Of a stretch of DNA of 41,764 bases, positions 33,076-40,985 are shown in pieces (positions within the stretch are counted from its first letter, which is position 1; every line of letters starts with the position of its first letter). Under the pieces are notes generated by a model that ran no database searches, was not told the DNA's origin, and was given only the letters and a program-made list of their open reading frames with translations. The position numbers and the translations under genes were made by a program. Source of the stretch: an uncultured Pelagibacteraceae bacterium (GTDB lineage Bacteria > Pseudomonadota > Alphaproteobacteria > Pelagibacterales > Pelagibacteraceae); contig CACHVT010000007.1 in assembly GCA_902583345.1 (NCBI GenBank), positions 1-41,764 on the forward strand, given 5' to 3'.

Positions 33076-34292
33076 AATCTGAAAAATTTATAAGAAATAA
33101 TGCTGCTTTAACAACTCTTATTGCAGCCTGCTTAGTTGTTTTAATATCTTTAAGTGTTAGGCAAGTTTTTGGAATGTTTTTTATGGATTTTAACTTAGAT
33201 TTAGGCATATCCAATACAGAGTTTGGTTTAGCAATAGGAATTCAAATGTTAGGCTGGGGTTTATCAGGACCTATATTCGGTGCAATTGCTGACAGATATG
33301 GAGGACATAAAGCTATTTGTATTGCTTTTATCTTTTACATTTTAGGTGTTTATTTTTTATATGCTGGACCAAATACTGGAATTTACTTTCAAATTAGCTT
33401 AGGAGTTTTAATTGGAATAGGTTGTGGTGGTACCGCGATAAGTATTCCGATGTCTATAGTGGGTAAACATTTTCCATTATCTAACAGAACAATAGCAATG
33501 AGTCTCGTAACAGCCGTTGGTTCATTTGGATATTTTTTGTCACCATTGTTCACAAATTATTCATTAATGAACAACGGGTGGGTAGATACACTTTTTATTT
33601 TTATGATTTTTCTATCAATTGGGCTTATTATAGCATTCTTTGTTAGATCGCCAAATTTATCACAAACAGTAGAAAAATCTTATGAACAAACTACTTTAGA
33701 TGCTCTTAAAGAAGCTTTTAAAAATAAAAGTTATGTTTTGCTAACCTCAGGTTTTTTTGTTTGTGGATTTCATATTACATTGGTAGGAACGCATGTGCCC
33801 AAGTATGTAATCGATAGAGGTTTAGATGATTGGACAGCGGCAATGATTTTATCTTTGATAGGTTTTTTTAATATAATAGGCTCATTATTAAGTGGCTACT
33901 TATCTACTAAGATGAGTAAAAAGATTATTTTAAGTGGAATATATCTCTTAAGAGGAGTTTCAATTTGTCTCTTTATTTTTACTCCTCCTAGCACATTAGG
34001 TTCAATTATTTTTGGTGCTAGTTTTGGCTTTTTATGGCTATCAACAGTCCCAGCAACGAGCGGAATAGTTGCACATATATTTGGAACCAAATATCTTGGA
34101 TTGCTATATGGACTTGTTTTTTTAAGTCATCAAATAGGATCTTTTTTTGGCGCGTATTTAGGAGGATTATTTTATGATATGTATGGATCTTATGATTATG
34201 CGTGGTATTTGGCAATTGCATTATCTGTATTTGCAGGTTTAATACACTTACCAATAAAAGAGAAAGCAATTGAAAGAACTCAACTCGCATAA
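33072..34292 (+). CDS. MFS transporter
   Basis: A 406-residue protein of the major facilitator superfamily with about 12 membrane helices in two halves. GAIADRYGGHKA near residues 71-82 is the signature loop between helices 2 and 3. The resemblance is to the monocarboxylate/oxalate-formate group (GIGCGGTAISIPMSIVGKHF). The substrate is unknown. The gene overlaps metC by four bases and pabB by 23, so it is part of one transcript from metC to pabC. A role in exporting or importing an amino acid or organic acid related to metC is a guess. Confidence 0.88.
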   Translation: MKSEKFIRNNAALTTLIAACLVVLISLSVRQVFGMFFMDFNLDLGISNTEFGLAIGIQMLGWGLSGPIFGAIADRYGGHKAICIAFIFYILGVYFLYAGPNTGIYFQISLGVLIGIGCGGTAISIPMSIVGKHFPLSNRTIAMSLVTAVGSFGYFLSPLFTNYSLMNNGWVDTLFIFMIFLSIGLIIAFFVRSPNLSQTVEKSYEQTTLDALKEAFKNKSYVLLTSGFFVCGFHITLVGTHVPKYVIDRGLDDWTAAMILSLIGFFNIIGSLLSGYLSTKMSKKIILSGIYLLRGVSICLFIFTPPSTLGSIIFGASFGFLWLSTVPATSGIVAHIFGTKYLGLLYGLVFLSHQIGSFFGAYLGGLFYDMYGSYDYAWYLAIALSVFAGLIHLPIKEKAIERTQLA

Positions 34293-35484
34293 AATTAAAT
34301 TTAGCCCATTCTTAGAAAAGTTATATAATTCAGAAAAACCACTAATTATTTACAAAGTAAAGGATGGTTATAATTTATATACTGATTTTTCTAAAAAAAT
34401 CATATTAACAAAAAAAAATATCAATAATTTCTTCAATATATTTAAAAATAAAAAATTTAAAAGAGATACAGATCTTTTGATAGGTTTTTTTGGATATGAA
34501 ATTCTTTGTAATTTACTGGAAATTAAAATTAAAAATCAAAAAAAACTAAATTTTTATAGAGGTATTTTTTATAAACCAGAAACATTAATAAAGATAAGAA
34601 AGGATATAAAAATAATTTCATCATTAAAAAAATATAATTTCAACAATTATTTCAACAAGACTCAAATTTTAAGCCCTTTTAAAATGAATATGAATTATAC
34701 AAAATATAAGAAAATATTTGACTATTTTTCAAAAAAAATAAGAAAAGGAGAAACTTACCAAATTAAAATTTGTACAAAATATAAAAATAAATCAAAAATA
34801 AATGCTGTAAATTTTTTCTGGAAGTTAATGAAGACAAATTCTTCCCCAGAATCTTTTATGATTAGAGATAAAAATTTTTCTATTGTTAGTTGCTCTCCCG
34901 AAACTCTTATTGACAGGAATGGATCTAAAATAATTACAAAACCGATTGCAGGAACTTTAAAAAAAACTAAAAAAATTAAAAAAAATTATGCAGAAAAATT
35001 TTTTAAAAATAATGAAAAAGAAAATAAGGAGCATAATATGATAGTTGACATGGAAAGAAGCGACCTATCGAAAATATGTAAGCCAGGAACAGTAAAAATA
35101 CTAAAGAAAAAATATGTAGAAGAGTATAAACATCTTTATCATTACATAACTTCAATACAGGGTAAGCTAAAAAGAAAAACAAATATTAAAGATATTATAA
35201 AATCAATGATGCCAGGTGGATCCGTTATAGGATGTCCAAAGGTTAGAACTCTCGAACTCTTAAACAAACAAGAAAAAGAGGATAGAAATATTTTCACAGG
35301 TAGTTTTGGCTATATAAAATACAATGAAGATATGAAATTTAATATAATTATAAGATCAATTTTAAACTATAAGAATATTTCAGAAATATCTGCTGCATCA
35401 GGAGTTATATTAGACAGCACGGCTAAAAAAGAATTTAATGAAAACTTTATTAAAGCCAAATCATTATTGGATTTGTATAAATGA
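34270..35484 (+). CDS. pabB: Aminodeoxychorismate synthase component I
   Basis: A 404-residue chorismate-utilising enzyme. VSCSPETLIDRNGSKIITKP and IAGTLKKTKK, HNMIVDMERSDLSKIC, SMMPGGSVIGCPKVRTLELL and GSFGYIKYNEDMKFNIIIR are the standard active-site blocks. Followed by pabA and pabC, it is better assigned to 4-aminobenzoate than to tryptophan synthesis. The start codon is TTG at 34270, inside the MFS gene (23-base overlap); no ATG or GTG fits upstream of the conserved region, and AGAGAAAG is a plausible ribosome binding site. The protein is unusually lysine- and asparagine-rich for the family. Confidence 0.9.
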   Translation: MKELNSHKIKFSPFLEKLYNSEKPLIIYKVKDGYNLYTDFSKKIILTKKNINNFFNIFKNKKFKRDTDLLIGFFGYEILCNLLEIKIKNQKKLNFYRGIFYKPETLIKIRKDIKIISSLKKYNFNNYFNKTQILSPFKMNMNYTKYKKIFDYFSKKIRKGETYQIKICTKYKNKSKINAVNFFWKLMKTNSSPESFMIRDKNFSIVSCSPETLIDRNGSKIITKPIAGTLKKTKKIKKNYAEKFFKNNEKENKEHNMIVDMERSDLSKICKPGTVKILKKKYVEEYKHLYHYITSIQGKLKRKTNIKDIIKSMMPGGSVIGCPKVRTLELLNKQEKEDRNIFTGSFGYIKYNEDMKFNIIIRSILNYKNISEISAASGVILDSTAKKEFNENFIKAKSLLDLYK

Positions 35485-36038
35485 TATATATTGTTGATCA
35501 CCAAGACTCCTTCACCTGGAACGTTGTCCATCAATTTTCAAAGTTTGATAAAGTTTATTGTTCTAACTATTTTGAAATCAATCATAAAAAACTTAATAAC
35601 GCCGATACAATAGTTTTATCACCTGGTCCAGGATCTCCAAAAGATTATCCACTGACATCTAAAATTTATAAAAAATATAAAGGTAAAAAAAAAATTATAG
35701 GAATTTGTTTAGGATATCAGCAAATACTATTCAATGAAAATGGGGAAATTATACAGCAAAAAAATATTTTTCACGGTTACCAATCAGTGATAAAAGTTAC
35801 AAAAGAAAGTAATTTGTTTAAAAAAAATAAATTATTCAAAGTCGGGAGATATCATTCTCTCAAATTATTTGAACCTTATATATCAAACAGTATAAAAATA
35901 AGTATGAGATGTAATAAAACTAACATACCAATGGCAATTGAAGATTTAGATAACAATGTTTTTGGCTTTCAATTTCATCCTGAATCTTTTTTAACAGAAA
36001 ATGGCAACACTATTATTAAAAAAATCTTATCGACATAA
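35481..36038 (+). CDS. pabA: Aminodeoxychorismate synthase glutamine amidotransferase component
   Basis: A 185-residue class I glutamine amidotransferase. The catalytic triad is C76 in GICLGYQ, H166 and E168 in QFHPES. VLSPGPGSPKDYPLT near residues 45-59 forms part of the glutamine site. It supplies ammonia to PabB. The start overlaps the pabB stop (ATGA) and the end overlaps pabC by 38 bases. The same protein could serve anthranilate synthase, as PabA/TrpG proteins do in many bacteria. Confidence 0.9.
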   Translation: MIYIVDHQDSFTWNVVHQFSKFDKVYCSNYFEINHKKLNNADTIVLSPGPGSPKDYPLTSKIYKKYKGKKKIIGICLGYQQILFNENGEIIQQKNIFHGYQSVIKVTKESNLFKKNKLFKVGRYHSLKLFEPYISNSIKISMRCNKTNIPMAIEDLDNNVFGFQFHPESFLTENGNTIIKKILST

Positions 36039-36774
36039 AGATCTTAAAGAAATAAAATTTAATGATCTCTGGAACTCTTATGGAGTTTTTACTACAATGA
36101 GAATTTTTGGTCAACCACCAAAAATTTTGTTTTTCAAGAGTCATATCAACAATTTGTTTGAATCTTTAAGAATTTATAAAATTAAAAAAAAAAATATTCA
36201 ACTAAATATTCTTAAATTGATAAAAAAAAATATAAATCCAAAAAAAAAATATGATCATTTATTTAGAGTTGCCGCTAATAATAAAATGATATCTATCTCT
36301 TTGCGAAAAAGACATAAGCCAAAATCAAATTTTAGTCTAAAATTAATAAACTATAAAAGGATTGATCCTGAATATAAAAATTTAAAGTATAAAAAAATAT
36401 TAAATTATCTAAAAAAAATGGATAAAACAAAATCAGATATAGCCTTATACAAAAATAATAAACTTTTAGAAACTGGGACCTCTAATCTTTTATTTGTTAA
36501 AAAAAATAAAATATACTCACCTATTCAAAGTTTTTATAAAGGTACAACTCTTAAATTTTTTTCTAAAAAATTAAAAAAAATAATTAAAAAAAATATATTT
36601 ATCGACTCACTTGCTGATTATGATGAAATTATAGTTATTGGATCTGGCAAAGGTGTAGTTTCAGTAAATTCCATTAAAAAACCTTATTGGAAAAGAAAAA
36701 CGTTAAAAAATTATAGAATTTTATCCAAAATTTATCAAAAAGCTGTTACGAACTGTCCACGATATAACGGTTGA
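36001..36774 (+). CDS. pabC: Aminodeoxychorismate lyase, class IV PLP enzyme
   Basis: A 257-residue fold-type IV PLP enzyme releasing 4-aminobenzoate and pyruvate. NSYGVFTTMRIF near residues 25-36 is the family's N-terminal motif, K132 in KKILNYL is the probable PLP lysine, LLETGTSNLLFVKKNKIYSP near 155-174 and GSGKGVVSV near the C-terminus complete the pattern. The ATG at 36001 lies 38 bases inside pabA. No ATG, GTG or TTG between pabA's stop and the conserved motif offers another start, so the overlap appears real. The lysine content is extreme for the family. A branched-chain or D-amino-acid transaminase is the alternative. Confidence 0.8.
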   Translation: MATLLLKKSYRHKDLKEIKFNDLWNSYGVFTTMRIFGQPPKILFFKSHINNLFESLRIYKIKKKNIQLNILKLIKKNINPKKKYDHLFRVAANNKMISISLRKRHKPKSNFSLKLINYKRIDPEYKNLKYKKILNYLKKMDKTKSDIALYKNNKLLETGTSNLLFVKKNKIYSPIQSFYKGTTLKFFSKKLKKIIKKNIFIDSLADYDEIIVIGSGKGVVSVNSIKKPYWKRKTLKNYRILSKIYQKAVTNCPRYNG

Positions 36775-36824
36775 TCTATTTTGTCATCTATACTAAAAAC
36801 TTTCATCTAAAGGGTATAAAAATC

Positions 36825-37628
36825 ATGATGATATCAATAAATCCATTTGAGATTTTAGCTGAAACTGTTTCTCCTATTTTTATGCAAACTTTTGTTATTT
36901 TAATGTTGGTCTTAATAGTTATTGGTACGCTTTTAGATATAATTCATAAAAAAAATGTAAAATACTTTTTTGATAATGCAAAGAAAGCAAAATTATCTGC
37001 TACAAAATCTCTTACATCAGGTGAAAGAATTTCTGTAATTTCAAAAACTATAATTAGTGATATCGCTACCACGTCAGAACTTGGCACAGGAAAAAGAAGG
37101 GCTGCGCATTTACTTGGAATGTATGGTACAATTTTATTTTGGATCGGGTCTGTAATAATGATTTTTTGTTATTCTAATCCCTCTTCAAGCACACCAACTT
37201 TTTGGCCAATCATTTGGCATCTAGGAGCTTTGATGACAGTAATTGGTGGTGGATGGTTTTGGTTTTTTTTAAGAGTAGATGTTTATTCTGAAGCGCAACC
37301 TTGGTACAGAGTCATAAAAGCAGACTTGTTTGTTTTAGCTCTTATTGCTTCATCTTTCTTTGGATTAATTTGGTCATATTTGCAATTTTTAGATTTAAAT
37401 GAGAGATGGGATGATAAAGTTTTTTTAGTTTTATTCATAATTTCTAACCTAGTTTTATTTGGAGGTGTATATTGGTCAAAATTTGCTCATATGTTTTATA
37501 AACCTGGTGCAGCTATTCAAAAAAACCTTGCAGATGCTGATGGTTCTAGAGACAATTTGCCACCTGAAGCAGATGCCCCAAAACAATTTGGATTAGGTAT
37601 AACTAGAGAGAATCCAAAACATTATTAA
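36825..37628 (+). CDS. aprM: AprM-like membrane protein of APS reductase
   Basis: From the ATG at 36825, preceded by AAAGGG, the protein has 267 residues; a longer in-frame start at 36771 overlaps pabC and is unlikely. About five membrane helices are seen. Histidines in AHLLGMYG, IWHLGALM and SKFAHMFYKP could ligate b-type haem as in NarI- or HdrE-like subunits, but the haem sites are inferred. Position before aprB and aprA reproduces the aprM-aprB-aprA order of sulfur-oxidising bacteria, where AprM is the proposed link between APS reductase and quinone. A possible -10 (TATACT) lies at 36789-36794. Confidence 0.75.
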   Translation: MMISINPFEILAETVSPIFMQTFVILMLVLIVIGTLLDIIHKKNVKYFFDNAKKAKLSATKSLTSGERISVISKTIISDIATTSELGTGKRRAAHLLGMYGTILFWIGSVIMIFCYSNPSSSTPTFWPIIWHLGALMTVIGGGWFWFFLRVDVYSEAQPWYRVIKADLFVLALIASSFFGLIWSYLQFLDLNERWDDKVFLVLFIISNLVLFGGVYWSKFAHMFYKPGAAIQKNLADADGSRDNLPPEADAPKQFGLGITRENPKHY

Positions 37629-37655
37629 ATGAATTTGAAAGGGAAAAAATAAATT

Positions 37656-38126
37656 ATGTCAACTTTTGTTTATATGACACGATGCGATGGCTGTGGTCAC
37701 TGTGTTGATATTTGTCCATCAGACATTATGCACATAGATGAAACTATTAGACGTGCAAAAAATATAGAACCAAATTTTTGTTGGGAGTGTTACTCATGTG
37801 TTAAAGCATGTCCAAATCATGCTATTGATGTGCGTGGATATGCTGATTTTGCCCCAATGGGACACAGTGTAAGAGTTAGACGTGAAGAAGAAAAAGGAAC
37901 GATTTCTTGGAAAATTAAATTTAGGAACGGAACAGTAAAAGACTTCGTATCTCCAATTACAACGAAGCCTTGGGGTAAATTTATTCCAAAACTCGCAGAT
38001 GCAGATAAACCAAATCAAGGTGAAATTAATTCACAAATTTTATATAATGAACCTAAGGGTTTAAATACTAACAAAGAATTACCAAAAGTTGAAAAGAGTG
38101 CATTTAAAAAAGGTGTTTACTACTAA
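37656..38126 (+). CDS. aprB: Adenylylsulfate (APS) reductase beta subunit
   Basis: A 156-residue iron-sulfur protein. C10, C13, C16 and C20 (RCDGCGHCVDIC) and C42, C45, C48 and C52 (CWECYSCVKAC) ligate two 4Fe-4S clusters that carry electrons to or from the AprA FAD. SVRVRREEEKGTISWKIKFR near residues 70-89 and the extended C-terminal tail that wraps around AprA are both present. A GGGAAA ribosome binding site precedes the ATG. It overlaps aprA by one base. In SAR11 the enzyme is thought to work in the sulfite-oxidising direction. Confidence 0.95.
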   Translation: MSTFVYMTRCDGCGHCVDICPSDIMHIDETIRRAKNIEPNFCWECYSCVKACPNHAIDVRGYADFAPMGHSVRVRREEEKGTISWKIKFRNGTVKDFVSPITTKPWGKFIPKLADADKPNQGEINSQILYNEPKGLNTNKELPKVEKSAFKKGVYY

Positions 38127-39985
38127 TGGCAAAAAAAACTATTTTTGAAGATTGTGACATACTTATTGTTGGTGGTGGTATGGCTGGAACAGGTGCCACT
38201 TTTGAAGCGAGACACTGGGGAAGAGACTTAAAAATAGTTTGTGTTGAAAAAGCGAATATTGATAGAAGTGGAGCTGTCGCACAAGGTTTGTATGCAATCA
38301 ACTGTTACATGGGAATGCAGTGGGGAGAAAACCAACCCGAAGATCATGTTCGATATGCTCGAAATGACTTAATGGGTCTTGTAAGAGAAGATTTAGGTTA
38401 TGACATGGCCAGACATGTTGACTCAACTGTTCATATGTTTGATGAATGGGGTCTTCCAATGATGAAAAATAAAGAGACTGGTCGTTACCAACGTGAGGGT
38501 AAATGGCAGATAATGATACATGGAGAAAGTTATAAACCAATTGTAGCTGAAGCTGCAAAAAAATCTGCAGATAAGATTTACAATAGAATAATGATTACAC
38601 ATCTTCTTATGGATGAAACAAAAGAAAATAGAGTAGGTGGTGCTGTTGGTTTTAATATGAGAACGGGAGATTATCATGTATTCCGTGCAAAAACTGTAAT
38701 TGTAGCAGCAGGCGGCGCCTCACATATTTTTAAACCCAGAGCAGTGGGAGAAGGAATGGGTAGAACCTGGTATGCCCCATGGAGTAACGGGTCAGCCTAT
38801 GCTTTACCAATAGCCGCTGGAGCTAAAATGACACAAATGGAAAATAGAATTGTCTTATGTAGATTCAAAGATGGCTATGGTCCAGTTGGCGCGTACTTTT
38901 TACATCTTAAAACTTACACTCAAAATGCTAATGGCGAAAACTATGAAAAAAAATGGTACAACCAAACTAAAGAACTAGTAGGTGAATATATTGATCATCA
39001 CCCAACTCCAACATGTTTAAGAAACCATGCGTTTATTCAAGAAACAATAGCAGGAGGTGGACCAATTCATATGGTCACAAAAGAAGCATTTCAAGATCCA
39101 CATTTAGAAACTGTTGGCTGGGAAAATTTTCTTGGTATGACAGTTGGACAAGCAGTAGTTTGGGCGTCTCAAAATATTGATCCAAAATATACTAATCCAG
39201 AACTAACTACATCGGAACCTTACGTAATGGGCTCACATGCAACATGTTCTGGAGCATGGGTTAGTGGACCTGAAGATATTTCTCCTCCAGAATATTTCTG
39301 GGGCTATAACAGAATGACAACGGTTCAAGGATTATTTGGTGCAGGAGACACGGTAGGAGGAAGCGCTCATAAGTTTTCATCTGGTTCTTTTACTGAAGGA
39401 CGTTTAGCTGCAAAAGCAGCTGTAAAATATATAGAGGAAAAAAAAGCAAAAGAAATAAAAATTAGTGATAAACAGTGTGAAGAATTTAAAAAGATTATTT
39501 TCAAACCTTTAGAGAATTATACAGTTGGAAGAAACGAAATTACTGGAGGAACAGTATCTCCAAGCTATATATCGCCAATACAAGGACTTCAACGTCTACA
39601 AAAAATTATGGACGAGTATGTAGGTGGAATTTCATATAACTATATGACAAATGAAAATACGTTAAAAAGAGGTTTGGAATTATTACATTGGCTCCAAGAA
39701 GATCTTGAACACGTGGGTGCTGAGGATTATCATCAATTAATGCGGGCGTGGGAACTAAAACATAGAACTCTTACATCTCAGTGTGTAACCGAGCATACTC
39801 TTTTTAGAAAAGAAACACGTTGGCCAGGCTATTACTATCGAGGTGACTACATGAAGCTCGATGATGAAAACTGGCATTGTTTAACATTATCTAGAAGAGA
39901 TCCAAAAACAGGAAAGTTTACTATGGAGAAGGCACCTGTTTATCATATAATTGATGACGAAAAAGAAAAAAAAGAAGCCTCATAA
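38126..39985 (+). CDS. aprA: Adenylylsulfate (APS) reductase alpha subunit
   Basis: A 619-residue FAD enzyme interconverting APS with sulfite and AMP. DILIVGGGMAGTGATFEARH at residues 11-30 binds FAD. EKANIDRSGAVAQGLYAINC, GRTWYAPWSNGSAY and PYVMGSHATCSGAWVSGPED are all characteristic AprA blocks (GRTWYAPWSNG follows the FAD-domain IFKPRAVGEG). The C-terminal helical domain with HRTLTSQCVTEHTLFRKETR is complete. With AprB, AprM and an AMP-dependent or ATP-sulfurylase step, it could conserve energy from sulfite made during DMSP or taurine breakdown. No sat gene is visible in the window. Confidence 0.95.
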   Translation: MAKKTIFEDCDILIVGGGMAGTGATFEARHWGRDLKIVCVEKANIDRSGAVAQGLYAINCYMGMQWGENQPEDHVRYARNDLMGLVREDLGYDMARHVDSTVHMFDEWGLPMMKNKETGRYQREGKWQIMIHGESYKPIVAEAAKKSADKIYNRIMITHLLMDETKENRVGGAVGFNMRTGDYHVFRAKTVIVAAGGASHIFKPRAVGEGMGRTWYAPWSNGSAYALPIAAGAKMTQMENRIVLCRFKDGYGPVGAYFLHLKTYTQNANGENYEKKWYNQTKELVGEYIDHHPTPTCLRNHAFIQETIAGGGPIHMVTKEAFQDPHLETVGWENFLGMTVGQAVVWASQNIDPKYTNPELTTSEPYVMGSHATCSGAWVSGPEDISPPEYFWGYNRMTTVQGLFGAGDTVGGSAHKFSSGSFTEGRLAAKAAVKYIEEKKAKEIKISDKQCEEFKKIIFKPLENYTVGRNEITGGTVSPSYISPIQGLQRLQKIMDEYVGGISYNYMTNENTLKRGLELLHWLQEDLEHVGAEDYHQLMRAWELKHRTLTSQCVTEHTLFRKETRWPGYYYRGDYMKLDDENWHCLTLSRRDPKTGKFTMEKAPVYHIIDDEKEKKEAS

Positions 39986-39992
39986 GTAATTA

Positions 39993-40343
39993 ATGAGTCT
40001 TCTAGATAAGTCAGATGAAGAAATAATAAAAATCGCTGAGCCAATATGGGCCAACCTAGTAAAGTCATCAAATATAAAAGATTATGGTAGTTTTACAAAA
40101 GATTTTTCTTCTCAGATGCTCTACGGAGCTAACGAAGTCGAACTTGGTAAGCAGTGGGCGAGTAATGAACTTATATCATCTTTGTCAGAGGACTGCCAAG
40201 CGCTTGGGTGCCTTAAGAGAGGGCAGCATGTTACTATTTTATACAAACAGACTAGCACAAAGATAACCGGTCATTTTTTAGGTCGACTTGTTTTGGGAGA
40301 AGAAGGAGATCAGATTAAAGTTTTTGGGGCTACAATTTTTTAA
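39993..40343 (+). CDS. Unknown 116-residue protein after aprA
   Basis: The ATG lies seven bases after the aprA stop codon, so it shares the aprMBA transcript. I do not recognise the family. The protein has no signal peptide or membrane helix. It starts with an amphipathic helix (LLDKSDEEIIKIAEPIWANL) and ends in a beta-rich region (QHVTILYKQTSTKITGHFLG, then RLVLGEEGDQIKVFGATIF) that could be a small barrel. CQALGCLKRG holds two cysteines four residues apart. Conservation beside aprA in other SAR11 genomes would point to an accessory or assembly factor; this cannot be tested here. Confidence 0.75.
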   Translation: MSLLDKSDEEIIKIAEPIWANLVKSSNIKDYGSFTKDFSSQMLYGANEVELGKQWASNELISSLSEDCQALGCLKRGQHVTILYKQTSTKITGHFLGRLVLGEEGDQIKVFGATIF

Positions 40344-40351
40344 AAATCTAC

Positions 40352-40378
40352 TTGCAAAAATTTCAAACTAGGTATAAT
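40352..40378 (+). promoter_or_regulatory. Sigma-70-type promoter for a small membrane protein
   Basis: TTGCAA (40352-40357) and a perfect TATAAT (40373-40378) are separated by 15 bases, slightly short of the optimum 17. The start codon of the next frame is at 40387, only eight bases after the -10 hexamer, so transcription would begin within one or two bases of the ATG. No Shine-Dalgarno sequence is present, which fits a leaderless mRNA. Confidence 0.6.
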
Positions 40379-40386
40379 TCCTGTTT

Positions 40387-40536
40387 ATGCTTAATAAATT
40401 AAAAAACATTAAAACTTATGTTAAGCAAATTCCAAATTTTCAAATGTTTATCAATACGAAATCAGTTGTTTATGTTGGTCTAGCGGCATACTGGGGAGCA
40501 ATTCTTTTAGGTACCTTAGTAAATTTATCTAGTTAA
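40387..40536 (+). CDS. 49-residue single-helix membrane protein, probably leaderless
   Basis: A short basic N-terminal part (MLNKLKNIKTYVKQIPNFQM) is followed by one hydrophobic segment, about residues 27-46 (SVVYVGLAAYWGAILLGTLV). Small amphipathic-then-membrane proteins of this kind often stabilise larger membrane complexes, but I see no family match and no function should be assumed. The frame begins eight bases after a perfect TATAAT. It ends in a stop codon that overlaps the stop of the convergent minus-strand gene. Position after the apr cluster may be coincidental. Confidence 0.6.
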   Translation: MLNKLKNIKTYVKQIPNFQMFINTKSVVYVGLAAYWGAILLGTLVNLSS

Positions 40537-40985
40537 AAATTTTCTAAAATTTTTTTTTTGTATTCACTAGAAAATTTAGAATAATTATTAATAAAATACT
40601 CTCTAAATTTTGAGTTAATTTTTGTATTGTTTTTTGACAAGATATAAGCTTTATAAAAACTATTTTCCAGGTCATTAATATTATCTCGATCAATAATTTC
40701 TATAGTTTGCTTATAGTTCCAAAAATCAATATCTAAATAATCTTTATATATATTTTTATTTAAATAACTTGTAATCTGTAATCTATTCGCTTTGTTTAAA
40801 AGAGATAATTCCTTTATATTATTTGGATAATTGAGTATTTGTTCATAATTATATGGAGTCCATTTCCATAAAGAATTCTTTATATTGCTTAATGGAATAT
40901 AAAGTATGGATATTGCAAAAATGTTATATGTTAGCAAAAAAATAATAACTAACTTTAAAAACTGAAAAAAGCTTATTTTTTTCAT
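40533..40985 (-). CDS. Unknown protein with N-terminal membrane anchor
   Basis: A 150-residue protein. A lysine start and hydrophobic helix (about residues 5-30) suggest a signal anchor or uncleaved signal peptide; the rest is rich in Asn, Lys, Tyr and Ile and would lie in the periplasm. No motif or family is recognised. Composition is close to that of random AT-rich coding sequence, so its status is less certain than that of its neighbours. Its ATG abuts the ATG of the divergent FecR-domain gene (CATATG at 40983-40988). Confidence 0.55.
   Translation of the reverse strand: MKKISFFQFLKLVIIFLLTYNIFAISILYIPLSNIKNSLWKWTPYNYEQILNYPNNIKELSLLNKANRLQITSYLNKNIYKDYLDIDFWNYKQTIEIIDRDNINDLENSFYKAYILSKNNTKINSKFREYFINNYSKFSSEYKKKILENF

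Noticed and set aside
40084-40266. A 60-residue open frame on the + strand
   Set aside because: It is a different frame inside the 116-residue gene after aprA, has no ribosome binding site and no recognisable content.
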